This document shows positions 9,628 to 19,331 of a stretch of DNA of 64,000 nucleotides, one piece after another. The stretch is from Thermomonas hydrothermalis (GTDB taxonomy: Bacteria; Pseudomonadota; Gammaproteobacteria; Xanthomonadales; Xanthomonadaceae). The translations under genes were made by a program, and so were the position numbers. The stretch's first letter is position 1. The number at the start of each line of letters is the position of its first letter. The stretch is taken from assembly GCF_900129205.1 (NCBI RefSeq), contig NZ_FQUK01000005.1, positions 1-64,000 of the forward strand, in the 5' to 3' direction. The notes beneath the pieces are model-generated. The model did no database searches. It was not told where the DNA came from and was given only the letters and a program-made list of their open reading frames with translations.

Positions 9628-9655
9628 GAAACCGGATTATAGTTTCACCAGAAAC
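9628..9655. promoter_or_regulatory. Candidate operator between hppD and the MarR gene
   Basis: Three alternating half-sites, GAAAC (9628-9632), GTTTC (9642-9646) and GAAAC (9651-9655), form overlapping inverted repeats in the short gap between two divergent genes. GTTTC-ACCA-GAAAC is a perfect dyad of the size bound by MarR dimers. The assignment to the neighbouring regulator is inferred. Confidence 0.55.
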
Positions 9656-9675
9656 CATCTCAAGTGGCAACCGTC

Positions 9676-10164
9676 ATGCCTGACCATGCCCGGCTCGTCC
9701 TCGAACGCTTCCTGCCGTACCGGCTGAGCGTGCTCACCAACCGCATCAGCAGCGCGATCGCGCGCGAGTACTCGCGCCGCTTTGATCTCAGCGTCAATGA
9801 ATGGCGGGTCATGGCCGTGCTGGGGCCGCATCCGGGGCTGTCGGCCAACCAGGTGGCCCAGCGCACGGCGATGGACAAGGTCGCGGTCAGCCGCGCCGTG
9901 GCACGGCTGCAGGCGAGCGGTCGGCTGCAGCGCCACACCGATCCCGGCGATCTCCGACGCTCGATCCTGCACCTGACCGACGCCGGTTACGCGGTGTACG
10001 ACCAGATCGTCCCGTTGGCACTGGGGTTTGAACGTCAGGTGCTGGACGGGCTTCCGGCCGAGGAACGGGACGCGCTCTTCCGGCTGCTGGATCGTCTCGA
10101 CGAGCTGGAGCTGCGCGCGGAAGCCACATCGGCACCGACAGCCGCGAAAAAACCCACTGCCTGA
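9676..10164 (+). CDS. MarR-family transcriptional regulator (HmgR/HpaR-like)
   Basis: A 162-residue winged-helix protein. The core spans about residues 30-135, with WRVMAVLGPHPGLSANQVAQRTAMDK forming the first helices, then VSRAVARLQASGRL as recognition helix and RRSILHLTDAGYAVYDQ as wing and following helix. MarR dimers usually repress a divergent catabolic operon and release DNA on binding an aromatic ligand. The position back to back with hppD-hmgA suggests control of tyrosine catabolism. ATG 9676 is used; a GTG at 9664 would add four residues. Neither has a clear ribosome-binding site. Confidence 0.88.
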   Translation: MPDHARLVLERFLPYRLSVLTNRISSAIAREYSRRFDLSVNEWRVMAVLGPHPGLSANQVAQRTAMDKVAVSRAVARLQASGRLQRHTDPGDLRRSILHLTDAGYAVYDQIVPLALGFERQVLDGLPAEERDALFRLLDRLDELELRAEATSAPTAAKKPTA

Positions 10165-10170
10165 AACGCA

Positions 10171-10194
10171 CACGGCGGCCCGAAGGCCGCCGTG
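10171..10194. terminator. Hairpin between the MarR gene and the peptide transporter
   Basis: CACGGCGGCC / GGCCGCCGTG is a perfect 10-bp stem with a CGAA loop, lying between convergent stops. The flanking T content is low, so the strength is uncertain. Confidence 0.6.
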
Positions 10195-10236
10195 CGGAAC
10201 TGCCGGACGCCGCGTCACGCGACGCGGCGATCGGCA

Positions 10237-11736
10237 TTACTTCACCCCATGCATCCAGCGCTGGATCAGCGGGGCGATCAAAAACAGCAGCACACCGGCG
10301 CCCACCAACGCATAGAAGCCGAAGGTGTAGCCGGCGTGCGCCGATTCCACGGTCATCCCGGTCTCGCCGCTGACCTCGGCGGCAAAAATGCCCGCCAGGT
10401 TGTTGCCGATGGCGGTGGACAAAAACCACCCGCCCATCGCCAGGCCCACCACTTTCGATGGCGCCAGCTTGGTCACCATCGACAGCCCGATCGGTGACAG
10501 ACACAGCTCACCGGCGGTCTGGATCACATAGACCATGAACAACGTCCAGAACGGAATCTTGTGGGTCTGCGGATCCACCAGGCTGGATAGGGCAAACATC
10601 AGCAGCAGGAATGCCAGGCCATTGAGGATCAGACCCAAGCCAAACTTGCGCGGAATCGACGGGTTGGCACGTCCCAGCCGCATCCACAGCCAGGCAAACA
10701 CCGGCGCCAGCACCAGGATGGCGATCGGATTGACCGACTGGAACCAGCCGACCTGGAACTCAAACCCGCCCAGGTTGCGATCGACGATCTGCTGGGCCAG
10801 GAAGTTGAACGAGCTGCCGGCCTGCTCGAAGAACATCCAGAACAGCACGTTGAACGCGAAGATGATCAGCATCGCCAGCGCGCGATCACGGCTGACGCTG
10901 CCCTCGCGCATGCCCTCGACCAGCACCATCACGCACAGGCCGACAAACAGCGCCGCCAGGATCCAGCCCACGTAGGTGGCGTTGATCGACATCAGCAGAT
11001 AGATCACCGGAATCGCCGCAGCCACACCTGCCACGACCGCGGCCACACGCCCCAGGCCTTCCGCACCCGCCGGCGGACGCCCGACCTCGCCAAGCTGCCG
11101 GCGTCCGAACCAGAACCACAGAGTCGAGATCAGCATGCCGATCCCGGCGGCCATGAACACCGCCTTGTAGGCCGGCATGCCCGGGTTGCCCAGGCGATCG
11201 GCGAGGATGCCGGTGATGATCGGTGCGACGAACGCGCCGGCATTGATGCCCATGTAGAAGATGGTGAAGCCAGAGTCGCGGCGGGCATCCCCCTGCGCAT
11301 ACAGCTGCCCCACCTGGGCCGAGATGTTGGGCTTGAACAGACCGTTGCCGACGATGATGGTGGCAAGGCCAAGCAGGAACATCGACTGCTCGGGCACCAT
11401 GATCAGGAAATAGCCGAGCGCCGATACCACTGCCCCCAGCAGAATGGAGCGCTGATAGCCGATCACCCGGTCAGCAATGAACCCACCGAAGATCGCCGTG
11501 GCATAGACCAGCGCCAGGAAAGCGCCGTAGATGCGGCTGGCCGGGGCCTGGCCTTCACCCGCACCGCCATAGAACTGGGCGACGACATACAGCGTCAGCG
11601 CCCAGCGCATTCCGTAGAACGCAAAGCGCTCCCAGAACTCGGTCATGAACAGCATCCACAGCGGCCGCGGGTGTCCGAGCAGCTGCGGGAATTCCGGCGG
11701 CTTCACCGGGGTGGTCGTGTCTGCGGCTCCGCTCAT
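10237..11736 (-). CDS. POT/PTR-family proton-coupled peptide transporter
   Basis: A 499-residue multi-spanning inner-membrane protein of the proton-dependent oligopeptide transporter family. The proton-coupling ExxER motif is intact in MTEFWERFAFYGMRW (helix 1), followed by the loop motif GGFIADRVIGYQRSI and the PTR2 signature FYMGINAGAFVAPIITG around residues 155-175. It would import di- and tripeptides. The neighbours degrade tyrosine and tryptophan, so peptide uptake feeding amino-acid catabolism is plausible but inferred. Confidence 0.93.
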   Translation of the reverse strand: MSGAADTTTPVKPPEFPQLLGHPRPLWMLFMTEFWERFAFYGMRWALTLYVVAQFYGGAGEGQAPASRIYGAFLALVYATAIFGGFIADRVIGYQRSILLGAVVSALGYFLIMVPEQSMFLLGLATIIVGNGLFKPNISAQVGQLYAQGDARRDSGFTIFYMGINAGAFVAPIITGILADRLGNPGMPAYKAVFMAAGIGMLISTLWFWFGRRQLGEVGRPPAGAEGLGRVAAVVAGVAAAIPVIYLLMSINATYVGWILAALFVGLCVMVLVEGMREGSVSRDRALAMLIIFAFNVLFWMFFEQAGSSFNFLAQQIVDRNLGGFEFQVGWFQSVNPIAILVLAPVFAWLWMRLGRANPSIPRKFGLGLILNGLAFLLLMFALSSLVDPQTHKIPFWTLFMVYVIQTAGELCLSPIGLSMVTKLAPSKVVGLAMGGWFLSTAIGNNLAGIFAAEVSGETGMTVESAHAGYTFGFYALVGAGVLLFLIAPLIQRWMHGVK

Positions 11737-11922
11737 GCGGTGTCCCCCTCATTGACATGGATTGGACTGTTGGAATCGGCTCCGCGCAGGACCTGCGCGA
11801 AACCGGGCGAGCATGGCCGAGCCGGGCGGCCAACGTCAAATCCCCCACCCGCCGACCGGCACCATGCCCCCCCTTTCTGCACCAGCACGGTCAACCGCAC
11901 GCGGCAGGCAGCCCGCCGTGCG

Positions 11923-12819
11923 TCACAGCTGCGGGCCTGCCGGCACCAGGCCGATGCGGGTGCGCACCTCGAACAACTCGGGGAAAAAGCTCAGCTCCAA
12001 CGCACGCTTGAGGAAGGCCACGCCGCTGGAACCGCCGGTGCCGCGCTTGAAGCCGATGATCCGCATCACCGTACGCATATGGCGGAACCGCCACAGCTGG
12101 AACTGGGTTTCCAGATCGACCAGATCCTCGCACAGCTGGTATTCGCGCCAGTACCGTTCGGTGTCGGCATAGATCCGCTCGAACACCGGCAGCAGCTCCG
12201 GGTCCAGCACATGCGGCTGGCTCCAGTCGCGCACCAGATGCCCATCCGGCACCGCATGCCCCCAGCGCGCCAGATAGCGCAGGAACTCGTCATACAGGCT
12301 GGGCGCGCGCAACACCGCCTCCAGCGCCGCCTGACCGGCCGGGTCATGGGCAAACACTTTGAGCATCTCGGCGTTCTTGTTGCCCAGCAAAAACTCCAGC
12401 GTGCGGTACTGCAACGACTGAAACCCGGACGCCGGCCCCAGCACGTCGCGGAACTCCATGTACTCCGCTGGCGTCAGCGTTTCCAGCACCGACCACTGGG
12501 CCGTGAGCTGGTCAAATACCCGCTTGCACCGTGCAGCCACTTTGTTGAAGCGCCAGACGCGATCGTTGCGCAGATACATCTGCGCCGCTTGCAGCTCGTG
12601 GATCAACAGCTTCAACCACAGCTCGCTGGTCTGATGCTGGATGATGAACAGCATCTCGTCGTGATGCGGTGGGTCGGATAGCGGATGCTGGGCCGACAGC
12701 AGGCGATCCAGCTGCAGATAGCCACCATAGGTGACGCGACCGGCCAGATCGGTGTGGATGCCGGTTTCCAGGGCGCGCCGGTTGCCGCCCGCGGAGTCGG
12801 AGTCGTGTGGGTTGCTCAT
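11923..12819 (-). CDS. kynA: Tryptophan 2,3-dioxygenase
   Basis: A haem enzyme that opens the indole ring of tryptophan to N-formylkynurenine. The 298-residue all-helical protein has the TDO signatures [29 protein letters not shown] (substrate and distal haem side), SGFQSLQYR, and the proximal-histidine region [14 protein letters not shown]-like [22 protein letters not shown]. The start ATG at 12819 gives a short family-typical tail. No kynU or kynB is adjacent, so the rest of the pathway is elsewhere. Confidence 0.96.
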   Translation of the reverse strand: MSNPHDSDSAGGNRRALETGIHTDLAGRVTYGGYLQLDRLLSAQHPLSDPPHHDEMLFIIQHQTSELWLKLLIHELQAAQMYLRNDRVWRFNKVAARCKRVFDQLTAQWSVLETLTPAEYMEFRDVLGPASGFQSLQYRTLEFLLGNKNAEMLKVFAHDPAGQAALEAVLRAPSLYDEFLRYLARWGHAVPDGHLVRDWSQPHVLDPELLPVFERIYADTERYWREYQLCEDLVDLETQFQLWRFRHMRTVMRIIGFKRGTGGSSGVAFLKRALELSFFPELFEVRTRIGLVPAGPQL

Positions 12820-12950
12820 CGTGCGATTGTCGCATGCCCGGCAGAGCAGACATCTGCCGCGCCGCCATCCAGCGATGCCGCAGCGCGCAACAGGCTGTCA
12901 TCACCTGCCGGGTATCATAGAGCAATCGCTCCACTTCCCCCAGGGTGACC

Positions 12951-14027
12951 ATGACCACGGCGGCACACTTCGACATCGACTATCTGCAGTACCTGCGCCC
13001 CGACGGCAGCCTGGCCGAACCACTGCCGCCGGCAGTGTCCGATCCGGCCATGCTGGTTCCGCTGTTCAAGCAGATGCTGTTCGTACGCACCTTCGACGGC
13101 AAGGCGATCGCCCTGCAGCGCACCGGCAAGCTGGGCACCTACGCCTCCTGCCTGGGCCATGAGGCCACCCACGTCGGGATCGGCGCATCGATGCGGCCGG
13201 AAGACGTGTTTGCACCCAGCTACCGCGAATACGGCGCACAGTTCATGCGTGGCCTGCGCCCGCGCGAGGTGCTGATGTATTGGGGCGGTGACGAGCGCGG
13301 CAACCTGCTCACCGGCGCCCCGGCACACGACTACCCCTGGTGCGTGCCGATCTCCACCCAATGCCTGATGGCGGCCGGTGCGGCGCTGAGCTTCAAGCTG
13401 CGCGACCAGGCGCGGATCGCGGTGGCCTGCTGCGGCGATGGCGGTTCATCGAAGGCCGACTTCTACGCGGCGGTGAACTCCGCTGGTGCCTACACCCTGC
13501 CGCTGGTGCTGTGCGTGGTCAATAACGGCTGGGCGATCAGCGTGCCACGCAAGGCCCAGACCGGCGCACAGACGCTGGCGCAAAAAGGCCTGGCCGGCGG
13601 CCTGCACTGCCTGCAGGCGGATGGCAACGACCTGATCGCAGTGCTGGAAGCGATGCGTCGCGCCACCGAGCGCGCACGCAATGGCGAAGGCGGCAGCGTG
13701 ATCGAATTCCTCACCTATCGCCTGCACGACCACACCACCGCCGATGACGCCCGCCGCTACCGCAGCGAGGAGGAAGTCAAAGCCGCCTGGCAGAAGGAAC
13801 CGTTTTTGCGCCTGCGCAGCTTCCTGACCCAGGAAGGTCTGTGGGACGAGGCGCAGGAAAACGCCTGGGTCGAGGAGTGCAGCAAGCGCGTGGACGAAGA
13901 AATCAACGCCTATCTGGAGACACCGGTACAGCCGGTGGAAGCGATGTTCGACTACCTGTACGCCGACATGCCGGCCGACCTGCTGGCACAACGCGCCGCC
14001 GCCCTGGCGCAGGAGGGCCGCGCATGA
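12951..14027 (+). CDS. 2-oxoacid dehydrogenase E1 component, alpha subunit
   Basis: Thiamine-diphosphate-dependent decarboxylase subunit of a heterotetrameric E1. The 358-residue protein contains the ThDP/Mg motif GDGGSSKADFYAAVN with the closing NNGWAIS, plus the SYREYGAQFMRG and phosphorylation-loop region YRLHDHTTADD. ATG 12951 is chosen over the GTG six bases upstream because AGGG lies at better spacing. Sequence type fits either pyruvate or branched-chain 2-oxoacid substrate. The nearby amino-acid catabolism genes make the branched-chain role attractive but do not prove it. It overlaps the next gene by ATGA. Confidence 0.9.
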   Translation: MTTAAHFDIDYLQYLRPDGSLAEPLPPAVSDPAMLVPLFKQMLFVRTFDGKAIALQRTGKLGTYASCLGHEATHVGIGASMRPEDVFAPSYREYGAQFMRGLRPREVLMYWGGDERGNLLTGAPAHDYPWCVPISTQCLMAAGAALSFKLRDQARIAVACCGDGGSSKADFYAAVNSAGAYTLPLVLCVVNNGWAISVPRKAQTGAQTLAQKGLAGGLHCLQADGNDLIAVLEAMRRATERARNGEGGSVIEFLTYRLHDHTTADDARRYRSEEEVKAAWQKEPFLRLRSFLTQEGLWDEAQENAWVEECSKRVDEEINAYLETPVQPVEAMFDYLYADMPADLLAQRAAALAQEGRA

Positions 14028-15010
14028 GCGCCCAGCCCATCACCCTCATCGAGGCGATCACCCAGGCACTGGCCTACGAAATGCGGCACGACCCGTCGGT
14101 GGTGGTGCTGGGTGAGGACGTCGGCGTCAACGGCGGCGTGTTCCGCGCCACCGCGGGCCTGCAGCAGCAGTTCGGCGACCAGCGCGTGCTGGACACGCCG
14201 CTGGATGAAACCACCATCGCCGGCCTGACCGTCGGCATGGCCTCGCAGGGGATGAAGCCGGTGGCGGAAGCCCAGTTCGACGGCTTCGTCTATCCGATGG
14301 TCGATTTCATCGTCTGTCACGCCGCGCGCATGCGCTACCGCACCCGCGGCCGCCTGAGCTGCCCGATGGTGCTGCGCGTGCCCTGGGGTGGCGGCATCCG
14401 CGCTCCAGAACACCACAGCGAGGCCAACGAGGCGATCTTCACCAACGTGCCGGGCCTGCGCGTGGTGATGCCCAGCTCCCCGCAGCGCGCCTATGGCCTG
14501 CTGCTGGCCGCGATCCGCGACCCGGATCCAGTGATCTACATGGAGCCCAAACGGATCTACCGCCAATACAAGGAGCTGGTGCCAGACGACGGCCAGGCGC
14601 TGCCGCTGGACGTGTGCTACGTGCTGCGCGATGGCCACGACATCACCCTGGTGACCTGGGGCGCACAGGTGAAGGAAACCCTGGAAGCCGCCGACAAGCT
14701 GGCCGCTGAGGGCATCAGCGCGGAAGTCATCGACGTGGCCACGCTCAAGCCGCTGGACTTTGCCACCATCGCCGAATCAGTGGCCAAGACCGGCCGCTGT
14801 GTGATCGTGCATGAAGCTGCCAAGACGGCGGGCTTCGGCGCCGAGGTGGCCGCCCGCATTGCCGAGGAATGCCTGTTCGACCTGCTGGCGCCGGTCGAAC
14901 GCGTGACCGGTTACGACACCCACATCCCGCTGTTCCGCCTGGAAATGAAGTACCTGCCTAGCGTGGACAAGATCGTTGCCGCCGCCAAGCGCGCGCTGGC
15001 CTATTCGTGA
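14024..15010 (+). CDS. 2-oxoacid dehydrogenase E1 component, beta subunit
   Basis: Partner of the alpha subunit. It completes the ThDP site and binds the E2 core. The 328-residue sequence has the transketolase-like pyrimidine domain (ALAYEMRHDPSVVVLGEDVG, PLDETTIAGLTVGMA, AQFDGFVYPMVD) and the C-terminal domain with LVTWGAQVKETLEAA and VHEAAKTAGFGAEVAARI. The ATG at 14024 overlaps the alpha stop by 4 bases, which supports coupled translation in a fixed ratio. Confidence 0.93.
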   Translation: MSAQPITLIEAITQALAYEMRHDPSVVVLGEDVGVNGGVFRATAGLQQQFGDQRVLDTPLDETTIAGLTVGMASQGMKPVAEAQFDGFVYPMVDFIVCHAARMRYRTRGRLSCPMVLRVPWGGGIRAPEHHSEANEAIFTNVPGLRVVMPSSPQRAYGLLLAAIRDPDPVIYMEPKRIYRQYKELVPDDGQALPLDVCYVLRDGHDITLVTWGAQVKETLEAADKLAAEGISAEVIDVATLKPLDFATIAESVAKTGRCVIVHEAAKTAGFGAEVAARIAEECLFDLLAPVERVTGYDTHIPLFRLEMKYLPSVDKIVAAAKRALAYS

Positions 15011-15020
15011 AGGACGCCCC

Positions 15021-16352
15021 ATGATCAAGAAGTTCCTGCTTCCCGACCTCGGTGAAGGCCTGCCCGATGCCACCATCGTCGAGTGGTACGTCAAGGAAGG
15101 CGACACCATCCTGCTGGATCAGAACCTGGTGTCGATGGAGACCGCCAAGGCGGTGGTGGACGTGCCCTCGCCGGTGTCCGGCAAGGTGCTGAAGCTGGCC
15201 GGCGGCCCAGGCGACGTGATCGCCACCGGCGCTCTGCTGGCCGAGTTCGAAATCGACCCTAATCTGCCGCAGCGCGCCGAAGGCCAGGACACCGGCCATC
15301 ACCACGGCCCGACCCACGCCGCACCAGCCGCGCCCGCAGCGCCGGCAGCCACCGCGAAGGCGGAGCCCGAAGACGCCGGCACCGTGGTCGGTGCCATGCA
15401 GGTGGGCAATACGGTGGTTCAGGAAGCCGCGATCGCGGTGGGCGGTGTCAAAGCGGTGCCAGCGGTGCGCGCCATGGCACGCAAGCTGGGCGTGGATCTC
15501 ACCCGCGTGCGTCCCAGCGGCCCGGACGGCACGGTGACCATGGACGACGTCAAGCGCGCCGCCGCCGATGGCTCGGCCAAGCTCGGTGCGACGCCTGCGT
15601 CGGCACCTGCGGCAACACCCGCACCAGCCCCGGTGGCCGCCGCCCCGGCGCAACGCAGCCCGCTGTCGCAATCCGGCAAGCCGATGCGCACCCAACCGCC
15701 AGGTGTCACCGCGGCTGGCCAGCCCGAACAGCTCAAAGGCGTGCGCCGCAACATGGCCCGGGTGATGGCCGACGCCCATGCCAAGGTGGTGCCGACCACG
15801 CTGGTGGACGACGCCGACTTGCACGCCTGGATCGGCAAGCAGGACATCACCGCGCGCCTGGTGCGGGCGATCGTGGCCGCCTGCAAGGCGGTGCCGGCGC
15901 TCAACGCCTGGTTCGACGGCGAGGCGCTCACTCGCACCCTGCACCCGCACGTGGACATCGGCATCGCGGTGGACACCGACGACGGCCTGTTCGTGCCCGC
16001 CCTGCGCAACGCCGACATGCTGGATGCGCGCGGTATCCGCGAAGGCATCAACCGGCTGCGCGCACAGGTGGAAAGCCGCACCATCCCGGCCAGCGAACTG
16101 ACCGGCTACACCATTTCGCTATCCAACTTCGGGATGTTTGCCGGCCGTTACGCCACGCCTGTGGTGGTGCCGCCGTGCGTGGCCATCGTCGGTGCCGGCA
16201 AGCTGTGTCATGACGTGGTGGCGGTGATCGGCGGCATCGAGGTGCATCGCCGCCTGCCGATCTCGCTGACCTTCGACCACCGCGCCTGCACCGGTGGCGA
16301 GGCGGCGCGCTTCCTCAAAGCATTGCTGGACGATCTGGCGCTGCCGCAGTAA
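15021..16352 (+). CDS. Dihydrolipoamide acyltransferase (E2)
   Basis: The core enzyme that moves the acyl group from E1 to CoA. Order in 443 residues: lipoyl domain 1-80 (lipoyl-Lys in SMETAKAVVDVPSP), Ala/Pro linker, peripheral-subunit-binding domain about 148-185 (AVRAMARKLGVDLTRVRPSGPDG), a second Ala/Pro linker, then the catalytic domain from about 230. The active-site motif usually written HxxxDG reads DHRACTGGEAARF, with Thr in place of Asp. I believe some E2 subfamilies share this variant. No E3 gene follows. Start ATG 15021 lies 10 bases after the E1 beta stop. Confidence 0.92.
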   Translation: MIKKFLLPDLGEGLPDATIVEWYVKEGDTILLDQNLVSMETAKAVVDVPSPVSGKVLKLAGGPGDVIATGALLAEFEIDPNLPQRAEGQDTGHHHGPTHAAPAAPAAPAATAKAEPEDAGTVVGAMQVGNTVVQEAAIAVGGVKAVPAVRAMARKLGVDLTRVRPSGPDGTVTMDDVKRAAADGSAKLGATPASAPAATPAPAPVAAAPAQRSPLSQSGKPMRTQPPGVTAAGQPEQLKGVRRNMARVMADAHAKVVPTTLVDDADLHAWIGKQDITARLVRAIVAACKAVPALNAWFDGEALTRTLHPHVDIGIAVDTDDGLFVPALRNADMLDARGIREGINRLRAQVESRTIPASELTGYTISLSNFGMFAGRYATPVVVPPCVAIVGAGKLCHDVVAVIGGIEVHRRLPISLTFDHRACTGGEAARFLKALLDDLALPQ

Positions 16353-16384
16353 CCCTTACGGCCGCCATCCCGGAGGCAAGATCA

Positions 16385-16414
16385 CGCGGCGGGGAGCAAA
16401 CCCGCCGCGATTCT

Positions 16415-16416
<2 letters not shown>
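16385..16416. terminator. Terminator after the E1-E2 operon
   Basis: CGCGGCGGG (16385-16393) pairs with CCCGCCGCG (16401-16409), followed by ATTCTTT. It sits between convergent E2 and trpS and overlaps the trpS stop. Confidence 0.7.
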
Positions 16417-17731
<1,315 letters not shown>

Positions 17732-17844
17732 GCGATGGCGCGGGCAGCGCAAACGAAAACGGGCCTGCATTCTACCCGGCAGGCTGCATTTGCTTGCCCG
17801 GTGGCGGGGCCGGCGGGTGCCGACCCCTGCCGAACAGTGACCGC

Positions 17845-17976
17845 TTACTTGCCAGCGCGCTCGATCGCCTCGCCTGCTTTCTTCACGTCCTTGCCGACAC
17901 CTTCGATGGTGTTGCAGGCGCTAAGCGCGCACAGGCACACGAGAACGGTGAGCATCAGTTTGCCAATACGGAGCAT
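17845..17976 (-). CDS. Entericidin-like small lipoprotein
   Basis: A 43-residue lipoprotein: a short Lys/Arg start, a hydrophobic stretch, the lipobox LSAC with Cys at residue 21, then NTIEGVGKDVKKAGEAIERAGK, the EcnA/EcnB signature (CNT-x-x-G-x-G-x-D). A strong AGGAGGA precedes the ATG at 17976. Entericidins were described as an antidote/toxin lipoprotein pair affecting cell lysis in stationary phase. Only one copy is seen here, so calling it a toxin is not justified. Confidence 0.88.
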   Translation of the reverse strand: MLRIGKLMLTVLVCLCALSACNTIEGVGKDVKKAGEAIERAGK

Positions 17977-18098
17977 CGAACATCCTCCTGTGATGAAATG
18001 ACGGCGCAGCTTAGGTGCTGCCCAGCCCTGCGCGCAACGGCCGGGCTGGCTTGCCGGCAAGGGAGCGCCACGGCCGCACAACCTGGCCTGAACCGCGC

Positions 18099-19022
18099 TC
18101 AATCGCGCATCAGGGTGGACTTGCCGAACAGGCTTTCCACCAGGTCCACCGCGAGCTTGGCGGTCATATTGCGGCGGTCCAACGCGGGATTCACTTCCAC
18201 CACGTCTAGCGAGCCGAGGCGGCCAGTGTCGGCCACCATTTCCATGATCAGCTGCGCCTCGCGGTAGTTGACGCCGCCCGGTACCCGGGTGCCCGTCCCG
18301 GGGGCAATGGCCGGGTCCAGCATGTCCACGTCGAAACTGACGTGCAGATGGGTGGCCTCATCGACCCCCTCCAGCACTTCTTCCATGGTCTGGCGCATCC
18401 CGACCTCGTCGATATAGCGCATGTCGTAGATGTCCAGACCGTATTCCTTGACCAGCCGCTTCTCGCCCGGATCCACCGAACGGATGCCGATCTGGCGCAC
18501 CTGCTCCGGGGTGATCGCCGGCGCTTCGCCGCCCAGCCGGGTCAGCGCGTCGGGGCCTAAGCCGCACAGGCAGGCCACCGGCATGCCGTGGATGTTGCCG
18601 CTGGGGGTGATCTCACGGGTATTGAAGTCGGCATGAGCATCCAGCCACAGCACCCGCAGCTTCTTGCCGGCCTTGCGGCAGTGCGCGGCCACCGCCGCGA
18701 TGGAGCCGATCGCCAGGCAGTGGTCACCCCCCAGCAGGATCGGCATCCGCCCCTGCGCCAGCACGTCACGGCTGCGTTGGTACACGGCCTGGTTCCAGGC
18801 CACCACTTCGTCGAGATGACGGTAGCCATCCACCGGCGGGCTGAGCGGATTGCGCGGGCCGGACAGATCCCCCAGATCCTCGACATCCACCCCCCGCGCC
18901 GACAGCGCCTCCACCAGCCCGGCCACCCGCAATGCCTCCGGGCCCATCGATGCGCCTCGACGCGACGCGCCAATATCGGTGGGCACGCCAAACACAGACA
19001 CGGGTGGATAGCGACGGGTCAT
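18099..19022 (-). CDS. rocF: Arginase
   Basis: Hydrolyses arginine to ornithine and urea with a dinuclear Mn site. The 307-residue ureohydrolase has all three metal motifs: GGDHCLAIGS, WLDAHADFNT and SFDVDMLDPAIAPG. It begins with the arginase-type VSVFGVPTDIGASRRGASMGPEALR. ATG 19022 is chosen because AGGAGG lies six bases upstream. The downstream entericidin and trpS run in the same direction, but spacing over 100 bases makes one operon uncertain. Confidence 0.93.
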   Translation of the reverse strand: MTRRYPPVSVFGVPTDIGASRRGASMGPEALRVAGLVEALSARGVDVEDLGDLSGPRNPLSPPVDGYRHLDEVVAWNQAVYQRSRDVLAQGRMPILLGGDHCLAIGSIAAVAAHCRKAGKKLRVLWLDAHADFNTREITPSGNIHGMPVACLCGLGPDALTRLGGEAPAITPEQVRQIGIRSVDPGEKRLVKEYGLDIYDMRYIDEVGMRQTMEEVLEGVDEATHLHVSFDVDMLDPAIAPGTGTRVPGGVNYREAQLIMEMVADTGRLGSLDVVEVNPALDRRNMTAKLAVDLVESLFGKSTLMRD

Positions 19023-19074
19023 GCGGCCTCCTGTGGGATACACCCCCCGCCCAGGCATGGACAGGGGCAACGAC

Positions 19075-19100
19075 AAAAACGCCTCTGATTGCATCAGAGG
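19075..19100 (-). terminator. Terminator on the minus strand after tRNA-Thr
   Basis: On the minus strand CCTCTGAT / ATCAGAGG (19093-19100 and 19082-19089) form a stem with a GCA loop, followed by GCGTTTTTG. It ends the tRNA-Thr transcript about 135 bases beyond the tRNA and isolates it from arginase. Confidence 0.8.
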
Positions 19101-19235
19101 GGGTTCCGGCCACGCATGGCCGGCCATGTACCGATCACACACACGATGGCGACGTGTGCAACCGACAGGCCCTTAAGGCAATGCCGCCCTGCCCTGCATC
19201 GGCACGGAAGCGGCCGCTGTCAGGCATGCCTGGTG

Positions 19236-19311
19236 TGGTGCCGCTTGTCCGAATCGAACGGACGACCTGCTGTTTACAAGACAGCTGCTCTACCGACTGA
19301 GCTAAAGCGGC
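19236..19311 (-). tRNA. tRNA-Thr (anticodon TGT)
   Basis: Minus-strand cloverleaf: acceptor GCCGCTT pairs with AAGCGGC, D-arm GCTC...GAGC, anticodon stem GCTGT/ACAGC with loop CTTGTAA (TGT at 34-36), T-arm GTCCG-TTCGATT-CGGAC, discriminator A and encoded CCA. It reads ACA and related Thr codons. Confidence 0.95.
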
Positions 19312-19331
19312 GCGACCGAGATTCTAGCAGC

